NCBI GenBank assembly: GCA_021796535.1
Contig: JAKABW010000010.1
Coordinates: 1 to 64,000, forward strand
Length of the DNA stretch: 64,000 bases
Reading direction: 5' to 3'
Origin: Actinomycetes bacterium
Lineage (GTDB): Bacteria > Actinomycetota > Acidimicrobiia > Acidimicrobiales > Bog-793
The position numbers and the translations under genes are program-made. Below the pieces are notes generated by a model. That model had not been told where the DNA came from and searched no databases. It was given only the letters and a program-made list of their open reading frames with translations. Shown one piece after another: positions 9,264 to 18,647 of the stretch; the first letter of the stretch is position 1; every line of letters begins with the position of its first letter.

Positions 9264-10279
9264 GGAATAACTCCAATCTGTGTAAGACCGCACGTTTCTT
9301 CTATGCCAAGGGCAATATTAGCCGACTGGAGAGCCTGACCGGCCCCCCCTTTGCACAAGTTGTCTATTGCCGCCAGCATCACCACATAGCCGGTTCTGTC
9401 GTCATAATAGGCGCTCAGCCGGGCTGTGTTGGATCCGTAGCAATCCCTTGTGGCAGGCGGTTTCTCCGTTACGGCAACGAACGGCTCGTCTTTATAAAAA
9501 GTTCTTTGCATCTCAAAAAGTTCTTTTGAGGTCAGCTTATGTGCGGCTTTGGCATAGCAGGTTACCAAAATCCCCCTTGTCATCGGCAACAAGTGGGGAG
9601 TAAAAAGAACCTGCTTACCTATAACCTGTTCCATTTCCGGAGTGTGTCTGTGGTCAAGAAGACCGTAGGCGACAAAATTTTCGTTTATGTAGCCGTGATG
9701 CGTGGTCTCCGTGAGTTGACGTCCGGCCCCCGAGGTACCGCTTGCCCCGTCCACTATCAGACAGTCGTCTTTTTCCAAAACATTTGCTTCGACAAACGGC
9801 TTTACGGCAAGTGTCGCTGCCGTCACGTAGCAACCGGGAGAAGCGATCAGGGAAGCTTGTGCAATTTCCGAACGATAGAACTCCGGCAAACCGTAGACGG
9901 CTTTTTCGAGCAGATGGGGGGCCGGGTGAGCGAAGCTGTACCACCTGTCATACAAACCGGCGTTTTTCAAGCGAAAGTCGGCACTCAGATCCACGACGAG
10001 CGGGACAGCGGCCATCAAAACTTCCGCTTGTGCGGCCGCCACACCGGAGGGAAGAGCAAGAAATACGAGATCCAGACCGGACAGCGATTTCGGATCAAAG
10101 GTTTCGATCGACATTCCCGAGTACGCCGGTTCGAGGCCGGGATAAAGGTCGGCGACGGCATTGCCGGCGCTACCGTGTCCCTGCAGGGCGCTTACCGTCA
10201 TATCCTGGTGATTACTCAATAATCTGAGCAGTTCGGCGCCCAGATATCCCGATGCTCCCACAACTCCGACTTTTATCAT
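9260..10279 (-). CDS. argC: N-acetyl-gamma-glutamyl-phosphate reductase
   Basis: NADPH-dependent reductase and first gene of the arg operon. The N-terminal Rossmann motif GVVGASGYLGAELLRLL spans residues 5-21. The catalytic Cys is in ASPGCYVTA near residue 151. The 339-residue length is normal. GGAGG stands five bases before the ATG. The region upstream carries an ARG-box-like palindrome. It diverges from the GH3 gene. Confidence 0.97.
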   Translation of the reverse strand: MIKVGVVGASGYLGAELLRLLSNHQDMTVSALQGHGSAGNAVADLYPGLEPAYSGMSIETFDPKSLSGLDLVFLALPSGVAAAQAEVLMAAVPLVVDLSADFRLKNAGLYDRWYSFAHPAPHLLEKAVYGLPEFYRSEIAQASLIASPGCYVTAATLAVKPFVEANVLEKDDCLIVDGASGTSGAGRQLTETTHHGYINENFVAYGLLDHRHTPEMEQVIGKQVLFTPHLLPMTRGILVTCYAKAAHKLTSKELFEMQRTFYKDEPFVAVTEKPPATRDCYGSNTARLSAYYDDRTGYVVMLAAIDNLCKGGAGQALQSANIALGIEETCGLTQIGVIP

Positions 10280-10569
10280 CCGTACCTCCGTAATAACTTT
10301 AGCATATTTTTTGCATATAAAACCATTTTTACGAATAATTATGCAGTTTTATTTTGCAGATCTTCTCCTTTCGGACGCGGAAGAAAATGCCGGTTCCCAA
10401 AAAATGTGCTGCCCGGTTCCGGATATCCGGGTTCCTGACTGTCGGCTCGTTGAAAAAATATTTTGAACCTGAAGACACGAAATTCAATTCCGCTGATATT
10501 GTTACCAAACAAATAAGAAAGTTTTATCAAAATTTTATCGAAAGTATAAGAACAGAAGAACTCAAACCC
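10280..10569. other. Divergent intergenic region argC / GH3 gene
   Basis: This AT-rich region of about 290 bp holds the ARG-box-like site and the argC ribosome binding site. The GH3 reading frame is open back to a TTG at 10354, but residues encoded before 10570 look unlike a secreted protein N-terminus, so I treat them as non-coding with low certainty. Confidence 0.4.
10330..10347 (-). promoter_or_regulatory. ARG-box-like operator upstream of argC
   Basis: The core TGCATAATTATTCG (minus strand, 10332-10345) matches the ArgR palindrome TGAATAATTATTCA at 12 of 14 positions. It lies about 50 bp upstream of the argC start and argR is in the same operon. A second, weaker AT-rich half-palindrome lies at about 10301-10318. 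Binding is inference. Confidence 0.5.
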
Positions 10570-13377
10570 ATGTTGCCCCGCCCATACTCCACCGAAATAA
10601 AACCCGCGGCAAAAGCCGGCAAAATGGCAAAACTCGTCTCAAAAACATTTCTTTTTGCTATTCTGCTGCTCATACTGCCTCCTGGTTCACTTTTGCTTAG
10701 ACAAAACACTTCTTTTCTTTTGGGGGAAGGCGCAAGACCCCTCCGCATCAAAAGCCTCTCTGCTCCGCTTTTTCCGCATCGCGGAAAACTTTTGGCGGCC
10801 ACCCCCGCGCCAAAAAAGCAAAAAGATTTGAAGGCCGGAGGAAAATGCCCGTGGACTTCCCCGTATGAGCTGAGTCACTTCACACCGTCCAGACTGGCCT
10901 CACAGGTTGTCTCTCACATGAATCTTGCCGATATTTTGAATATCATCGGCTTGATACACGTTCGCCGCGGATATGAAAACTCGACCATTGCCGTCCCCCA
11001 ACTCTGCATTCCGGCCTTTACCCTACAAGACGGACCGAACGGCCTCTCCGCCGGAGACGGCGGCGTGACACAATTGCCGGCATCTCTGGCCTTGGGCGCA
11101 ACGTTCAACCCGCAAGACGCTTACAAATACGGCCAAATTGTGGGGGCGGAAGCCAAAAAGCAGCAGATTGATGCCGTTCAGGGTCCGAATCTCAATTTGG
11201 TCAGGCTCCCCGAATGGGGACGGGCATACGAGACCTACGGAGAAGACCCGTACCTTGCGGCGGCCCTCGGCATCGCCGACGTAAAGGGAATCCAGTCCAA
11301 AGGAATCATGGCGGTGGCCAAACACTTTACCGCTTACACAGAAGAAACCGACAGGATAAACCTGAACCAGAAAGTATCCGACAGGGCACTCATCGAGATC
11401 TATATTAAGCCCTTTAAAGCCGTTGTTCAGCAGGCGAATGTGGCCGCCATCATGTGCGCCTACGGCCAAATCAACGGCGTCAACGCCTGCTCGGATGCCT
11501 ATACTTTCCGCCTTTTGCGGCAATTCGGATTTCAAGGAATTATCAGATCCGATCTTGCCGCAGTGAAACAGCCGACACAGGCCTTCAATGCCGGCCTTGA
11601 CCAGTTAAAACCCTTGTTTGCGCCGCAAATAATTATCGGACTGCTGCTGGGACGCCTGCACATCAAAACGTTGGCCAAAGCCGCCAAAACAGTACTGACC
11701 GACATGTTTTCCTACCATTTGATTCCGGGCCCCGATCCGCACAATTTCGGCACGGACACGATAACAGCCCAAGCCACTCACTTCAGCTATCGTCTGGCAG
11801 CAAATTCGGCTGTCCTGCTGAAAAACAGCGGGTCTTTGCTCCCCGTAGACATCAAAAAAATAAAAAGGCTGTCCCCCAAAAAGACCGGGAGAACAAAAGG
11901 CGCGGCGCCCCCGGCGGTGGCCGTCATAGGAGCCGACGCCGCCGGACAGGCCATGACGGCCGGCTACGGGGGGGCCAGGGTAACCTCACCCTTTCTGGTC
12001 ACCCCGCTCCGGGCTTTGGGCTCGTACTACGGAAAATACCGCATGCGTATTGCTTATTCCAGCGGGGGACCGGATTACGCCATGCTGCCCCTGATCAAGT
12101 CCCAATATCTGGGGGGTAAATCCCTGCCGGTAAAGTATTGGCCGAAAAGAGTGGGCAAAAACGAAAGTGTTTTTCCCGACGGTTACCTGCGCTACAGCAA
12201 AGTGCCTCCGGCGGCGTTGACGGCGAATTCTCCTGGCGTGCCGGGACCGCACAACGATTGGAACTTTTGGACGGCCGAACTTAGGCCCCCCAAAACCGGC
12301 CTGTACGATTTTTCCGTGTCCTCCGTCGGTGACGCCTGGATATACATAAACAAAACCAATGTCTTTGCCGCAAAGGGACTGGGGGCTCCCTCCACGAACA
12401 TGTTTTCCTATTACCTGTCCGCCAAAAAAACTTACAGAATTTCCATGCGCTGGTTTGCCACCCGGACACGGCCTGCCCCGAGAATTGGATTCGAGGACGT
12501 AACCCCGGCCATCAGAGCAGCCGCTTCCCTCGCCCGCCATACAAAAGTTGCCGTGGTCTTTGTCAACTGTTATTCCTCGGAAGGCATAGACCGGCCCAAT
12601 CTGAATCTGCCCGGAGCCGACAACCAATTGATATCGGCTGTGGCAAAGGCCAACCCCAAAACCATAGTTGTCCTGAATACCGGGGGAGCCGTTCTGATGC
12701 CGTGGCTGAAGAATGTGAGATCCGTCATAGAAGCCTGGTACCCCGGCGAAGAAGACGGAAACGCCATTCGGGCTGTGCTCAGCGGACAGATCGATCCCTC
12801 CGGTCATCTTCCCGTCACGTTTCCCGCCTCCGTGAAGCAGGTCTTCGGAGGCAACCCGAAAGCCTGGCCCGGCGTCAACGGAAAAACATATTTTTCGCTC
12901 AACAACAACAGCGGACTTGAAATCGGATACCGTTACTACCAGGCACATCGCCTCAAGCCCCTTTTCCCCTTCGGCTACGGACTGTCCTATACAGATTTTT
13001 CCATGTCCGGACTGTCCGTGACACAGGACCCGCCTTTAAGCATCAATACCGGACACATCCCTCTCTCCTACGGCAATAACCCGCCCCTCTATACGGCTGA
13101 CCTGAACATAAAAAACACCGGAAAATTATACGGGTGCACCGTTGCCCAGATCTATTTGGGCTTTCCAAAAAGTGCCCATGAACCCCCCAAGCAGCTTGCG
13201 GGCTTTGACAGAGTTTGCTTGGCAAGCAAACAAATGTCCAAAGTCGCGATATCAGTTCCGCTCTCCAATTTTGAGATATACAAAAGCGGTTACATGTCCG
13301 TGCCAAACGGCAATTTTGTGATTTATGCCGGATTTTCGTCGGCCGCCACAAATCTGGAGGCAAGCGTCAGCCCTTGA
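10570..13377 (+). CDS. Secreted glycoside hydrolase family 3 protein with PA14 insert
   Basis: A beta-glycosidase (glucosidase or xylosidase type), probably exported. From the ATG at 10570 the order is: hydrophobic signal segment (about residues 18-42), GH3 TIM-barrel with the Asp nucleophile in IIRSDLAAV (D328), a PA14 sugar-binding insert (roughly 520-640), the second GH3 domain with the acid/base Glu in SSEGIDRPN (E671), and a fibronectin III-like end. The start is unsure: 10624 gives a cleaner signal peptide, the frame is open to 10354, and no site has a strong ribosome binding sequence. It is a single gene with no transporter or regulator beside it. Substrate cannot be told from sequence. 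Confidence 0.88.
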   Translation: MLPRPYSTEIKPAAKAGKMAKLVSKTFLFAILLLILPPGSLLLRQNTSFLLGEGARPLRIKSLSAPLFPHRGKLLAATPAPKKQKDLKAGGKCPWTSPYELSHFTPSRLASQVVSHMNLADILNIIGLIHVRRGYENSTIAVPQLCIPAFTLQDGPNGLSAGDGGVTQLPASLALGATFNPQDAYKYGQIVGAEAKKQQIDAVQGPNLNLVRLPEWGRAYETYGEDPYLAAALGIADVKGIQSKGIMAVAKHFTAYTEETDRINLNQKVSDRALIEIYIKPFKAVVQQANVAAIMCAYGQINGVNACSDAYTFRLLRQFGFQGIIRSDLAAVKQPTQAFNAGLDQLKPLFAPQIIIGLLLGRLHIKTLAKAAKTVLTDMFSYHLIPGPDPHNFGTDTITAQATHFSYRLAANSAVLLKNSGSLLPVDIKKIKRLSPKKTGRTKGAAPPAVAVIGADAAGQAMTAGYGGARVTSPFLVTPLRALGSYYGKYRMRIAYSSGGPDYAMLPLIKSQYLGGKSLPVKYWPKRVGKNESVFPDGYLRYSKVPPAALTANSPGVPGPHNDWNFWTAELRPPKTGLYDFSVSSVGDAWIYINKTNVFAAKGLGAPSTNMFSYYLSAKKTYRISMRWFATRTRPAPRIGFEDVTPAIRAAASLARHTKVAVVFVNCYSSEGIDRPNLNLPGADNQLISAVAKANPKTIVVLNTGGAVLMPWLKNVRSVIEAWYPGEEDGNAIRAVLSGQIDPSGHLPVTFPASVKQVFGGNPKAWPGVNGKTYFSLNNNSGLEIGYRYYQAHRLKPLFPFGYGLSYTDFSMSGLSVTQDPPLSINTGHIPLSYGNNPPLYTADLNIKNTGKLYGCTVAQIYLGFPKSAHEPPKQLAGFDRVCLASKQMSKVAISVPLSNFEIYKSGYMSVPNGNFVIYAGFSSAATNLEASVSP

Positions 13378-13392
13378 GAAACGCCCGCCGGA

Positions 13393-14190
13393 TCAGTCCA
13401 GGGCCTCTCTTATGCCGCCGACGAATTCGCCGATTTCTTTTCTTGACTTGTTTTCCAGTATCCTTCTGACAAGAGCCGAACCGACAACCACTCCGTCGGC
13501 AACCCTACAAACTTCTTTGGCCTGCTCCGGAGTGGAAATACCCACCCCCACCAAAACCGGGGTATCGGTATGGCGTTTAATGGCTCCCGCCAATACGGAG
13601 GCAGACGAAGAAAGTTCCTCGCGCTCTCCCGTCACACCCAAAAGACCCACCGCATAGACAAAACCTTTGCTTTTGGCGGCTATCTCACTTAAACGCTCTT
13701 CTCTGGTGGTCGGGGCGGCAAGCAAAACCGGGGAGAGATTGTGTTCCTCACCGGTTTTGATCCAACCGGAAGCCTCGTCAAGAGGCAGATCGGGCAGAAT
13801 GGCCCCCGTCACACCGCTTTGCAACAAGCGCTCGGCAAACCTTTCTTCTCCCATCCGGTAAACCAGATTGTAATACGTCATAACGGCCAAGGGTATGCCG
13901 GGATTTTCTTTTTCCAGCTCGGACAAGACAGAAAGCGGAGTGGCCCCGCCGGTCAAAGCCTCCATGGAGGCTTGCTGGATAACGGGACCGTCCATGACCG
14001 GATCCGAAAAAGGTATTCCTATCTCGACAGCATCAGCGCCGGCATCGGCCAAAACGTAGAGCAGTTCCCGCCAATCGGAATGCAGCCCGCCAGTAATATA
14101 GCAAACAAGAAGCTTCCTTCCGGCGTCTTTGCCATCCCGGAGACTCACGGCAAGATCGCGGACCGACGGATTGCTCAAAACTTCAGCCAT
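13393..14190 (-). CDS. trpA: Tryptophan synthase alpha chain
   Basis: Cleaves indole-3-glycerol phosphate to indole, passed to TrpB through a tunnel. The 265-residue TIM barrel has the catalytic Glu and Asp in EIGIPFSDPVMDGP near residue 50 and the phosphate loop VGVGISTPEQA near 222. The ATG at 14190 overlaps the trpB stop (TGATG) with GGAG five bases upstream; a GTG three bases earlier is less well placed. It is the last gene of trpF-trpB-trpA. Confidence 0.97.
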   Translation of the reverse strand: MAEVLSNPSVRDLAVSLRDGKDAGRKLLVCYITGGLHSDWRELLYVLADAGADAVEIGIPFSDPVMDGPVIQQASMEALTGGATPLSVLSELEKENPGIPLAVMTYYNLVYRMGEERFAERLLQSGVTGAILPDLPLDEASGWIKTGEEHNLSPVLLAAPTTREERLSEIAAKSKGFVYAVGLLGVTGEREELSSSASVLAGAIKRHTDTPVLVGVGISTPEQAKEVCRVADGVVVGSALVRRILENKSRKEIGEFVGGIREALD

Positions 14191-15410
14191 CACAACTCCA
14201 ACATTTCCATTATTTGTGCCACATCTTTATCCCCGCGCCCGGACAGCGTCATCAACACCGAGGAAGACCGGGGGATTGTTCCTTCTTTGACAGACCGCAA
14301 TATGTAAGCCAAAGCGTGGGCCGGTTCCAAGGCCGGTATGATACCCTCGGTTTCGGAAAGCACCCGGAAGGCAGCGATAACCTCTTCGTCGCCGACGAAG
14401 GAGTACTGCGCCCGCCCTATTTCTCCCAAATATGCGTGTTCCGGACCGATGCCCGGATAGTCAAGCCCCGCCGAAATGGATTCCGCTTCCAGGATTTGCC
14501 CGGATTCGTCCTGGAGGAACCTGGATCTCATGCCGTGGACCACACCCGGTATGCCGTTATGCATGGCTGCGCCTCCGGCAGCTTCCACACCCACAAGACG
14601 GCTTTTCGTATCCACAAAACCGGCAAAAGTTCCGATGGCATTTGAACCGCCGCCCACACATGCCACCACGAAATCCGGGTCTTCACCAGCCACTTCTCTG
14701 TATTGTTCTCTGGCTTCGTCGCCCAGAATCCTTTGCAATTGTCTGACAATAAGAGGATAAGGATGAGGCCCCATGGCCGACCCTATGCAGTAATGGGTTG
14801 TCTCCACACTGGCGACCCAGTCACGCAGGGCTTCGTTGACCGCGTCTTTCAAGGTGGCCGAACCGGACGTCACCGGAACGACTTTTGCCCCCAGGAGTTT
14901 CATCCTGAAAACATTCAGCGCCTGACGGCTTACGTCGACTGCGCCCATGAACACCACACACTCCAGACCGAAAATTGCAGCCGCCGTGGCTGCCGCAACA
15001 CCGTGCTGGCCGGCTCCGGTTTCGGCTATCATGCGTTTCTTTCCCATCCGTTTGGCCAGCAAAGCCTGACCGAGCACGTTGTTAATTTTATGGGAGCCGG
15101 TATGCGTCAGGTCCTCCCGCTTCAAAAAGAGCTTTATCCCCAGCTTCTCCGACAAATTGCCGCAATAGGTGAGCGGCGTGGGCCGACCGGCGTAAGTCTT
15201 CAGCAAATGGTCCAGGGTATCGGTGAAGGTCTTGTCCGCAAACGCCTCATAAAAAGCTTCTTCCAAATCACGGCAAGCCGGTATCAGAGACTCCGGTATG
15301 AAGCGCCCCCCAAAATCTCCAAACTTTCCGTCTTCCTGATGATCCGCCATCAGATGCGATTCGGTATCCGTATCAATCTTGTCGATAGCCACTGTCGGTA
15401 TGCCTTTCAA
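14190..15410 (-). CDS. trpB: Tryptophan synthase beta chain
   Basis: PLP enzyme that joins indole and serine to give tryptophan. The PLP lysine is in HTGSHKINN near residue 103, followed by [10 protein letters not shown], and the phosphate-binding GGGSNAIG is near 255. The frame opens at a TTG (15410) with no good ribosome binding site. An ATG at 15350 begins a protein at [10 protein letters not shown], close to where TrpB chains normally start (GRFIPESL follows), and could be the real start. Coupled to trpA by overlapping codons. Confidence 0.96.
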   Translation of the reverse strand: MKGIPTVAIDKIDTDTESHLMADHQEDGKFGDFGGRFIPESLIPACRDLEEAFYEAFADKTFTDTLDHLLKTYAGRPTPLTYCGNLSEKLGIKLFLKREDLTHTGSHKINNVLGQALLAKRMGKKRMIAETGAGQHGVAAATAAAIFGLECVVFMGAVDVSRQALNVFRMKLLGAKVVPVTSGSATLKDAVNEALRDWVASVETTHYCIGSAMGPHPYPLIVRQLQRILGDEAREQYREVAGEDPDFVVACVGGGSNAIGTFAGFVDTKSRLVGVEAAGGAAMHNGIPGVVHGMRSRFLQDESGQILEAESISAGLDYPGIGPEHAYLGEIGRAQYSFVGDEEVIAAFRVLSETEGIIPALEPAHALAYILRSVKEGTIPRSSSVLMTLSGRGDKDVAQIMEMLEL

Positions 15411-15531
15411 ACTTATTAAAACTATAACCGTTTTACGGGCTGCGGAGCCCTAAACCGGCGGAATACTTGGACAGGAAAACGGCCGCTTCCCCGATTTTCC
15501 CGACAAAACCGGGAATGCAAAATGTCCCGAT

Positions 15532-16149
15532 CTACGGCCGACTTCCGTTCGGAGCATCCTTGGCATTTTTGATAAAAAGGCGCAACTTGCGCGGGTCTTT
15601 TATTCCGGGACTCTCTTCCACCCCGGTCGCGACGTCAACCCCCCAAGGGTGCACTTTGGAAATGGCGTCCGTCACATTGTCATGGTTTAAGCCGCCGGCC
15701 AGTATCAGCCTGGAGGTGAGGGGAAGAGATCCGACCTCTTCGTAATCATAAACCTCCCCGGAACCGGGCAAGACACCGTCAACCATGATTGCATGAACCG
15801 GATAATTGCCGGCTTCGGCCAACTGCGGCATCCCCAGTGAAAAAACTTTTACGACAAAGGAAAAGGCGGCGGATACTTCTTTGCAAGTTTGTTTTGTCTC
15901 GGCGCCGTGCAGCTGAACGCCTTTCAGGCCGGCAGCATAGGCCGTTTCTATAACCTGTTCCCCCGGGACATTGCGGAAAACCCCCACGGTGAGAGTATCT
16001 TCTGGCAATCTTTTGACAATATCGGCCACGGCTTTGGCGCTCATCTGACGCGGCGAAGGAGAAAACACAAATCCGATGGCATCCGCACCGAGGGCCACGG
16101 CCAAGAGGGCGTCTGTTTCATTTGTGATACCGCAGATCTTGACGAACAC
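15532..16149 (-). CDS. trpF: Phosphoribosylanthranilate isomerase
   Basis: Isomerises phosphoribosylanthranilate in tryptophan synthesis. The 205-residue barrel has the catalytic Cys in VKICGITN (residues 3-10) and the catalytic Asp in IMVDGVLPGSG near 125. LAGGLNHDN near 164 binds phosphate. The start is GTG. A dedicated TrpF matters because many actinomycetes lack it and use the dual enzyme PriA. It lies 121 bp upstream of trpB on the same strand and diverges from trpC. Confidence 0.96.
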   Translation of the reverse strand: MFVKICGITNETDALLAVALGADAIGFVFSPSPRQMSAKAVADIVKRLPEDTLTVGVFRNVPGEQVIETAYAAGLKGVQLHGAETKQTCKEVSAAFSFVVKVFSLGMPQLAEAGNYPVHAIMVDGVLPGSGEVYDYEEVGSLPLTSRLILAGGLNHDNVTDAISKVHPWGVDVATGVEESPGIKDPRKLRLFIKNAKDAPNGSRP

Positions 16150-16175
16150 TTTCCGGAAACCCCTTCAAAACAGAA

Positions 16176-16204
16176 TTGACTTGCTAAGGACTTTAGAGTA
16201 TCTT
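16176..16204 (+). promoter_or_regulatory. Promoter of trpC
   Basis: TTGACT, 17 bases, TATCTT on the plus strand: 5/6 and 4/6 matches to the sigma-70 consensus. Predicted transcription begins near 16211, giving a leader of about 130 nt. A perfect TTGACA at 16238 is a second candidate but its -10 is poor. No Trp-rich leader peptide is seen. Confidence 0.5.
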
Positions 16205-16341
16205 ACACCACAAAATTGCTCTTCCTCTTACTATATCTTGACATGCATGAGAGGCGCCGGATAGCGCTTTTTAAATCAAAGTATTTACACACATCCCCAA
16301 AAGAAGTGTTTTTTTGCAAACCCTAAGGTATTCTGGTAATC

Positions 16342-17157
16342 GTGGCGACATATCTTGACAACATTTTGGCATTCCACCGCAAACGGGCCGCAGACGAGAA
16401 AAGCCTGTTACCCTTGACCGAACTGGAGAAAAAAGCAGAGACGTACAGCCAAGCCAACGGAGAACCGCGTTCTCTTGCGGCATACCTTGCAAAGAACAAA
16501 AGCACACCCCTCCCTTCTCTGATAGCCGAAATTAAGAAACACTCACCTTCCAAGGGAGATATCCGCACTGATATAGACATAGTCCAAACGGCCCGGGATT
16601 ACGAAGCGGGAGGGGCTTCGGCGATTTCCGTTCTCACGGACGAACCTCATTTTAAAGGGCACCTGTCTTACCTGGAAATTGTCAGGCAGGCGATTTCGTT
16701 GCCCGTCCTGAGAAAAGACTTTTTGGTTTGTCCGGAAGACGTACTCATCAGCAGAATCCGCGGAGCCGACGCGGTGCTCCTGATAGCCGCCGCCCTGAGC
16801 GACAGCGAGCTGCGGGAAATGTACGCGCTTGCCGGTTCCCTCGGCATGGACTCGCTCATCGAAATACACGACGAAAAAGAGCTGGAAAGACTGCGCCGGC
16901 TGGAACCGTCAATTATCGGCATCAATCAAAGAGACCTGCATACTTTCCGGGTCGATACCACCAGAGCCGTAACCCTCCGGAACAAAATAGAGGACGAAAA
17001 AATTATAACGGTGGCGGAGTCCGGCATAACGTCCTTTGAAGATCTTTTGTTTCTCGGCAAAAGCGGCTTTGACGCCGTTCTCGTGGGAGAAAGTTTGATT
17101 AGGCATCCGGATCATCTCTCTGCAGTCAGAACGCTCCTCGGAAAAGATCCGCTGTAA
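16342..17157 (+). CDS. trpC: Indole-3-glycerol-phosphate synthase
   Basis: Closes the indole ring in tryptophan synthesis. The 271-residue barrel has IAEIKKHSPSKGDI near residue 60 with the catalytic Lys and phosphate-binding Ser, VLRKDFLV near 118, GINQRDLHTF near 193 and VAESGI near 226. It starts with GTG after a 130-nt leader. It is transcribed away from trpF-trpB-trpA, so the trp genes here form at least two units (trpE lies separately at 20681). Confidence 0.96.
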   Translation: MATYLDNILAFHRKRAADEKSLLPLTELEKKAETYSQANGEPRSLAAYLAKNKSTPLPSLIAEIKKHSPSKGDIRTDIDIVQTARDYEAGGASAISVLTDEPHFKGHLSYLEIVRQAISLPVLRKDFLVCPEDVLISRIRGADAVLLIAAALSDSELREMYALAGSLGMDSLIEIHDEKELERLRRLEPSIIGINQRDLHTFRVDTTRAVTLRNKIEDEKIITVAESGITSFEDLLFLGKSGFDAVLVGESLIRHPDHLSAVRTLLGKDPL

Positions 17158-17161
17158 GACA

Positions 17162-18622
17162 TCAGCCCGCTTTGACGAATTGTCGGTAAAGCTTCAAGAT
17201 AACGATAAAAGCCGTACCGGTACCGTTTTTGATCGGAGAAACCGCACTCACTTCGCCGCCCATCGCTTCCGTCAGCTCTTTGACTATCGCCAGGCCCAAA
17301 CCGGTCCCCCTGGAAGAACGCATTATGCCCCTGTCGGAAGTATAAAGCCTCTCAAATACGTGCGGCAAATCTTCCTCCGATATCCCCGAACCGTCGTCAA
17401 CCACGGAAATATAGGCAAATTTTTCGGCAGGATGGGAATGGCTCTGCCTGGGTCTGCTTTTTTCTCCCGTCAAAAACCCGCAACTGTCGCTCAGGCTTAT
17501 CCGGATGCCCGATTTGGCGAATTTCAGTGAATTTTGCACCAGATTCCCTATCACCTGCGACAGTCTGTCTTTGTCCGCCATCGCGATCAGGCCGTCTTTT
17601 TCGACGCCGCAGGATATTTCGATGTTACACTGCTGGGCTTCCATATCAAAGGAGTCGGCGACGTTACGTATGCATTCTTCGAGTCTGACCGGTTCCAGTC
17701 GCAGAGAAAACCTTTTCGCATCGAGATAAGCCAGATCCAAAAGATCTCTTATCAGGCGTTCCAGCCGGGAGGCTTCTGTCAACAGAACTTGGGCCGCTCT
17801 TGAGGGATCGGGTACCATATTCTCGGCTATGGCCTCGGCAAAGCCCTTGATTGAAGTCAGCGGTGTCCTCAAGTCATGGGAAATGGAAAGCAGAAATTGG
17901 CGTTCAAGCTGTCTTGCCTGCGAAACCTTTTCGGCCATCGTATTGATGGCCGCCTCCAGGGAAACCAGCTCCGGATAATCTCCTTTGGAGGTCTCCACTC
18001 TGGCATTCAGGTCGCCGGCGGCAATGTCCTGGGCGGCCTTTGCCGCTTTGACGACGTGATTGGAGATCCTCTTGGTGGTGTACAGGGTGCCAAAAACCGC
18101 CACTATCAGAGCTATTACGGCAGCCAAGGCAAAATATCTGACGCTGTCGGAAGAAAAGGTTATCTGCGAGACCAAGACTATCGCTATCGTCACCCCGCCC
18201 AGCGTCTCGGGAAGGGAAATAAGAGGGGCGGCGGCAAAAGACAGATTCCCCACGGAACCGTCCACCGGAGTGCCCTTGGTCAGTGCGGCCAAATTTAAAT
18301 CGGATGCACTGATGCCGGAGGGGGGAGCTCCCTCCAGGTGTCCCTTGGTTATGACCAAGGTGCCGGCGCTTTGCAGACCGGCTACCTGTCCCACCAGGTC
18401 GATGACCTCCCTCAGGTCGGGAAGATCTTTGGGGTTTGACTCCAGGGATTTCAAAAACGGAGAGGCTTTCGAAGCGCTCACGAGAGCCTCTGCCTGCGCA
18501 AGGGTTGTCTGCACGGCATTTTGTTTGTCGGCGTTTCTTACCAGAGTAAAACTTATTGTGCCGGCCAAGAGCAGAGCCACAACCAAAATAAGCACCATGG
18601 CCACGGTGATTCTGGTACGCAT
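17162..18622 (-). CDS. Two-component sensor histidine kinase
   Basis: Membrane sensor paired with the response regulator just upstream. Two transmembrane helices (about residues 5-27 and 160-182) enclose an extracellular domain of about 130 residues. HAMP follows (about 185-237), then HisKA with the phospho-His in SISHDLRTPLTS (about 252), and the ATPase with N box IGNLVQNSLKF, G1 DDGSGI and G2 GTGLGLAIV. A Ser/His/Arg-rich stretch of about 20 residues sits between the N box and G1. It begins 25 bp after the regulator. The signal is unknown; the sensory domain resembles nothing I recognise. Confidence 0.93.
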   Translation of the reverse strand: MRTRITVAMVLILVVALLLAGTISFTLVRNADKQNAVQTTLAQAEALVSASKASPFLKSLESNPKDLPDLREVIDLVGQVAGLQSAGTLVITKGHLEGAPPSGISASDLNLAALTKGTPVDGSVGNLSFAAAPLISLPETLGGVTIAIVLVSQITFSSDSVRYFALAAVIALIVAVFGTLYTTKRISNHVVKAAKAAQDIAAGDLNARVETSKGDYPELVSLEAAINTMAEKVSQARQLERQFLLSISHDLRTPLTSIKGFAEAIAENMVPDPSRAAQVLLTEASRLERLIRDLLDLAYLDAKRFSLRLEPVRLEECIRNVADSFDMEAQQCNIEISCGVEKDGLIAMADKDRLSQVIGNLVQNSLKFAKSGIRISLSDSCGFLTGEKSRPRQSHSHPAEKFAYISVVDDGSGISEEDLPHVFERLYTSDRGIMRSSRGTGLGLAIVKELTEAMGGEVSAVSPIKNGTGTAFIVILKLYRQFVKAG

Positions 18623-18647
18623 ACAAACAGCTTACATGCTATCGGCA

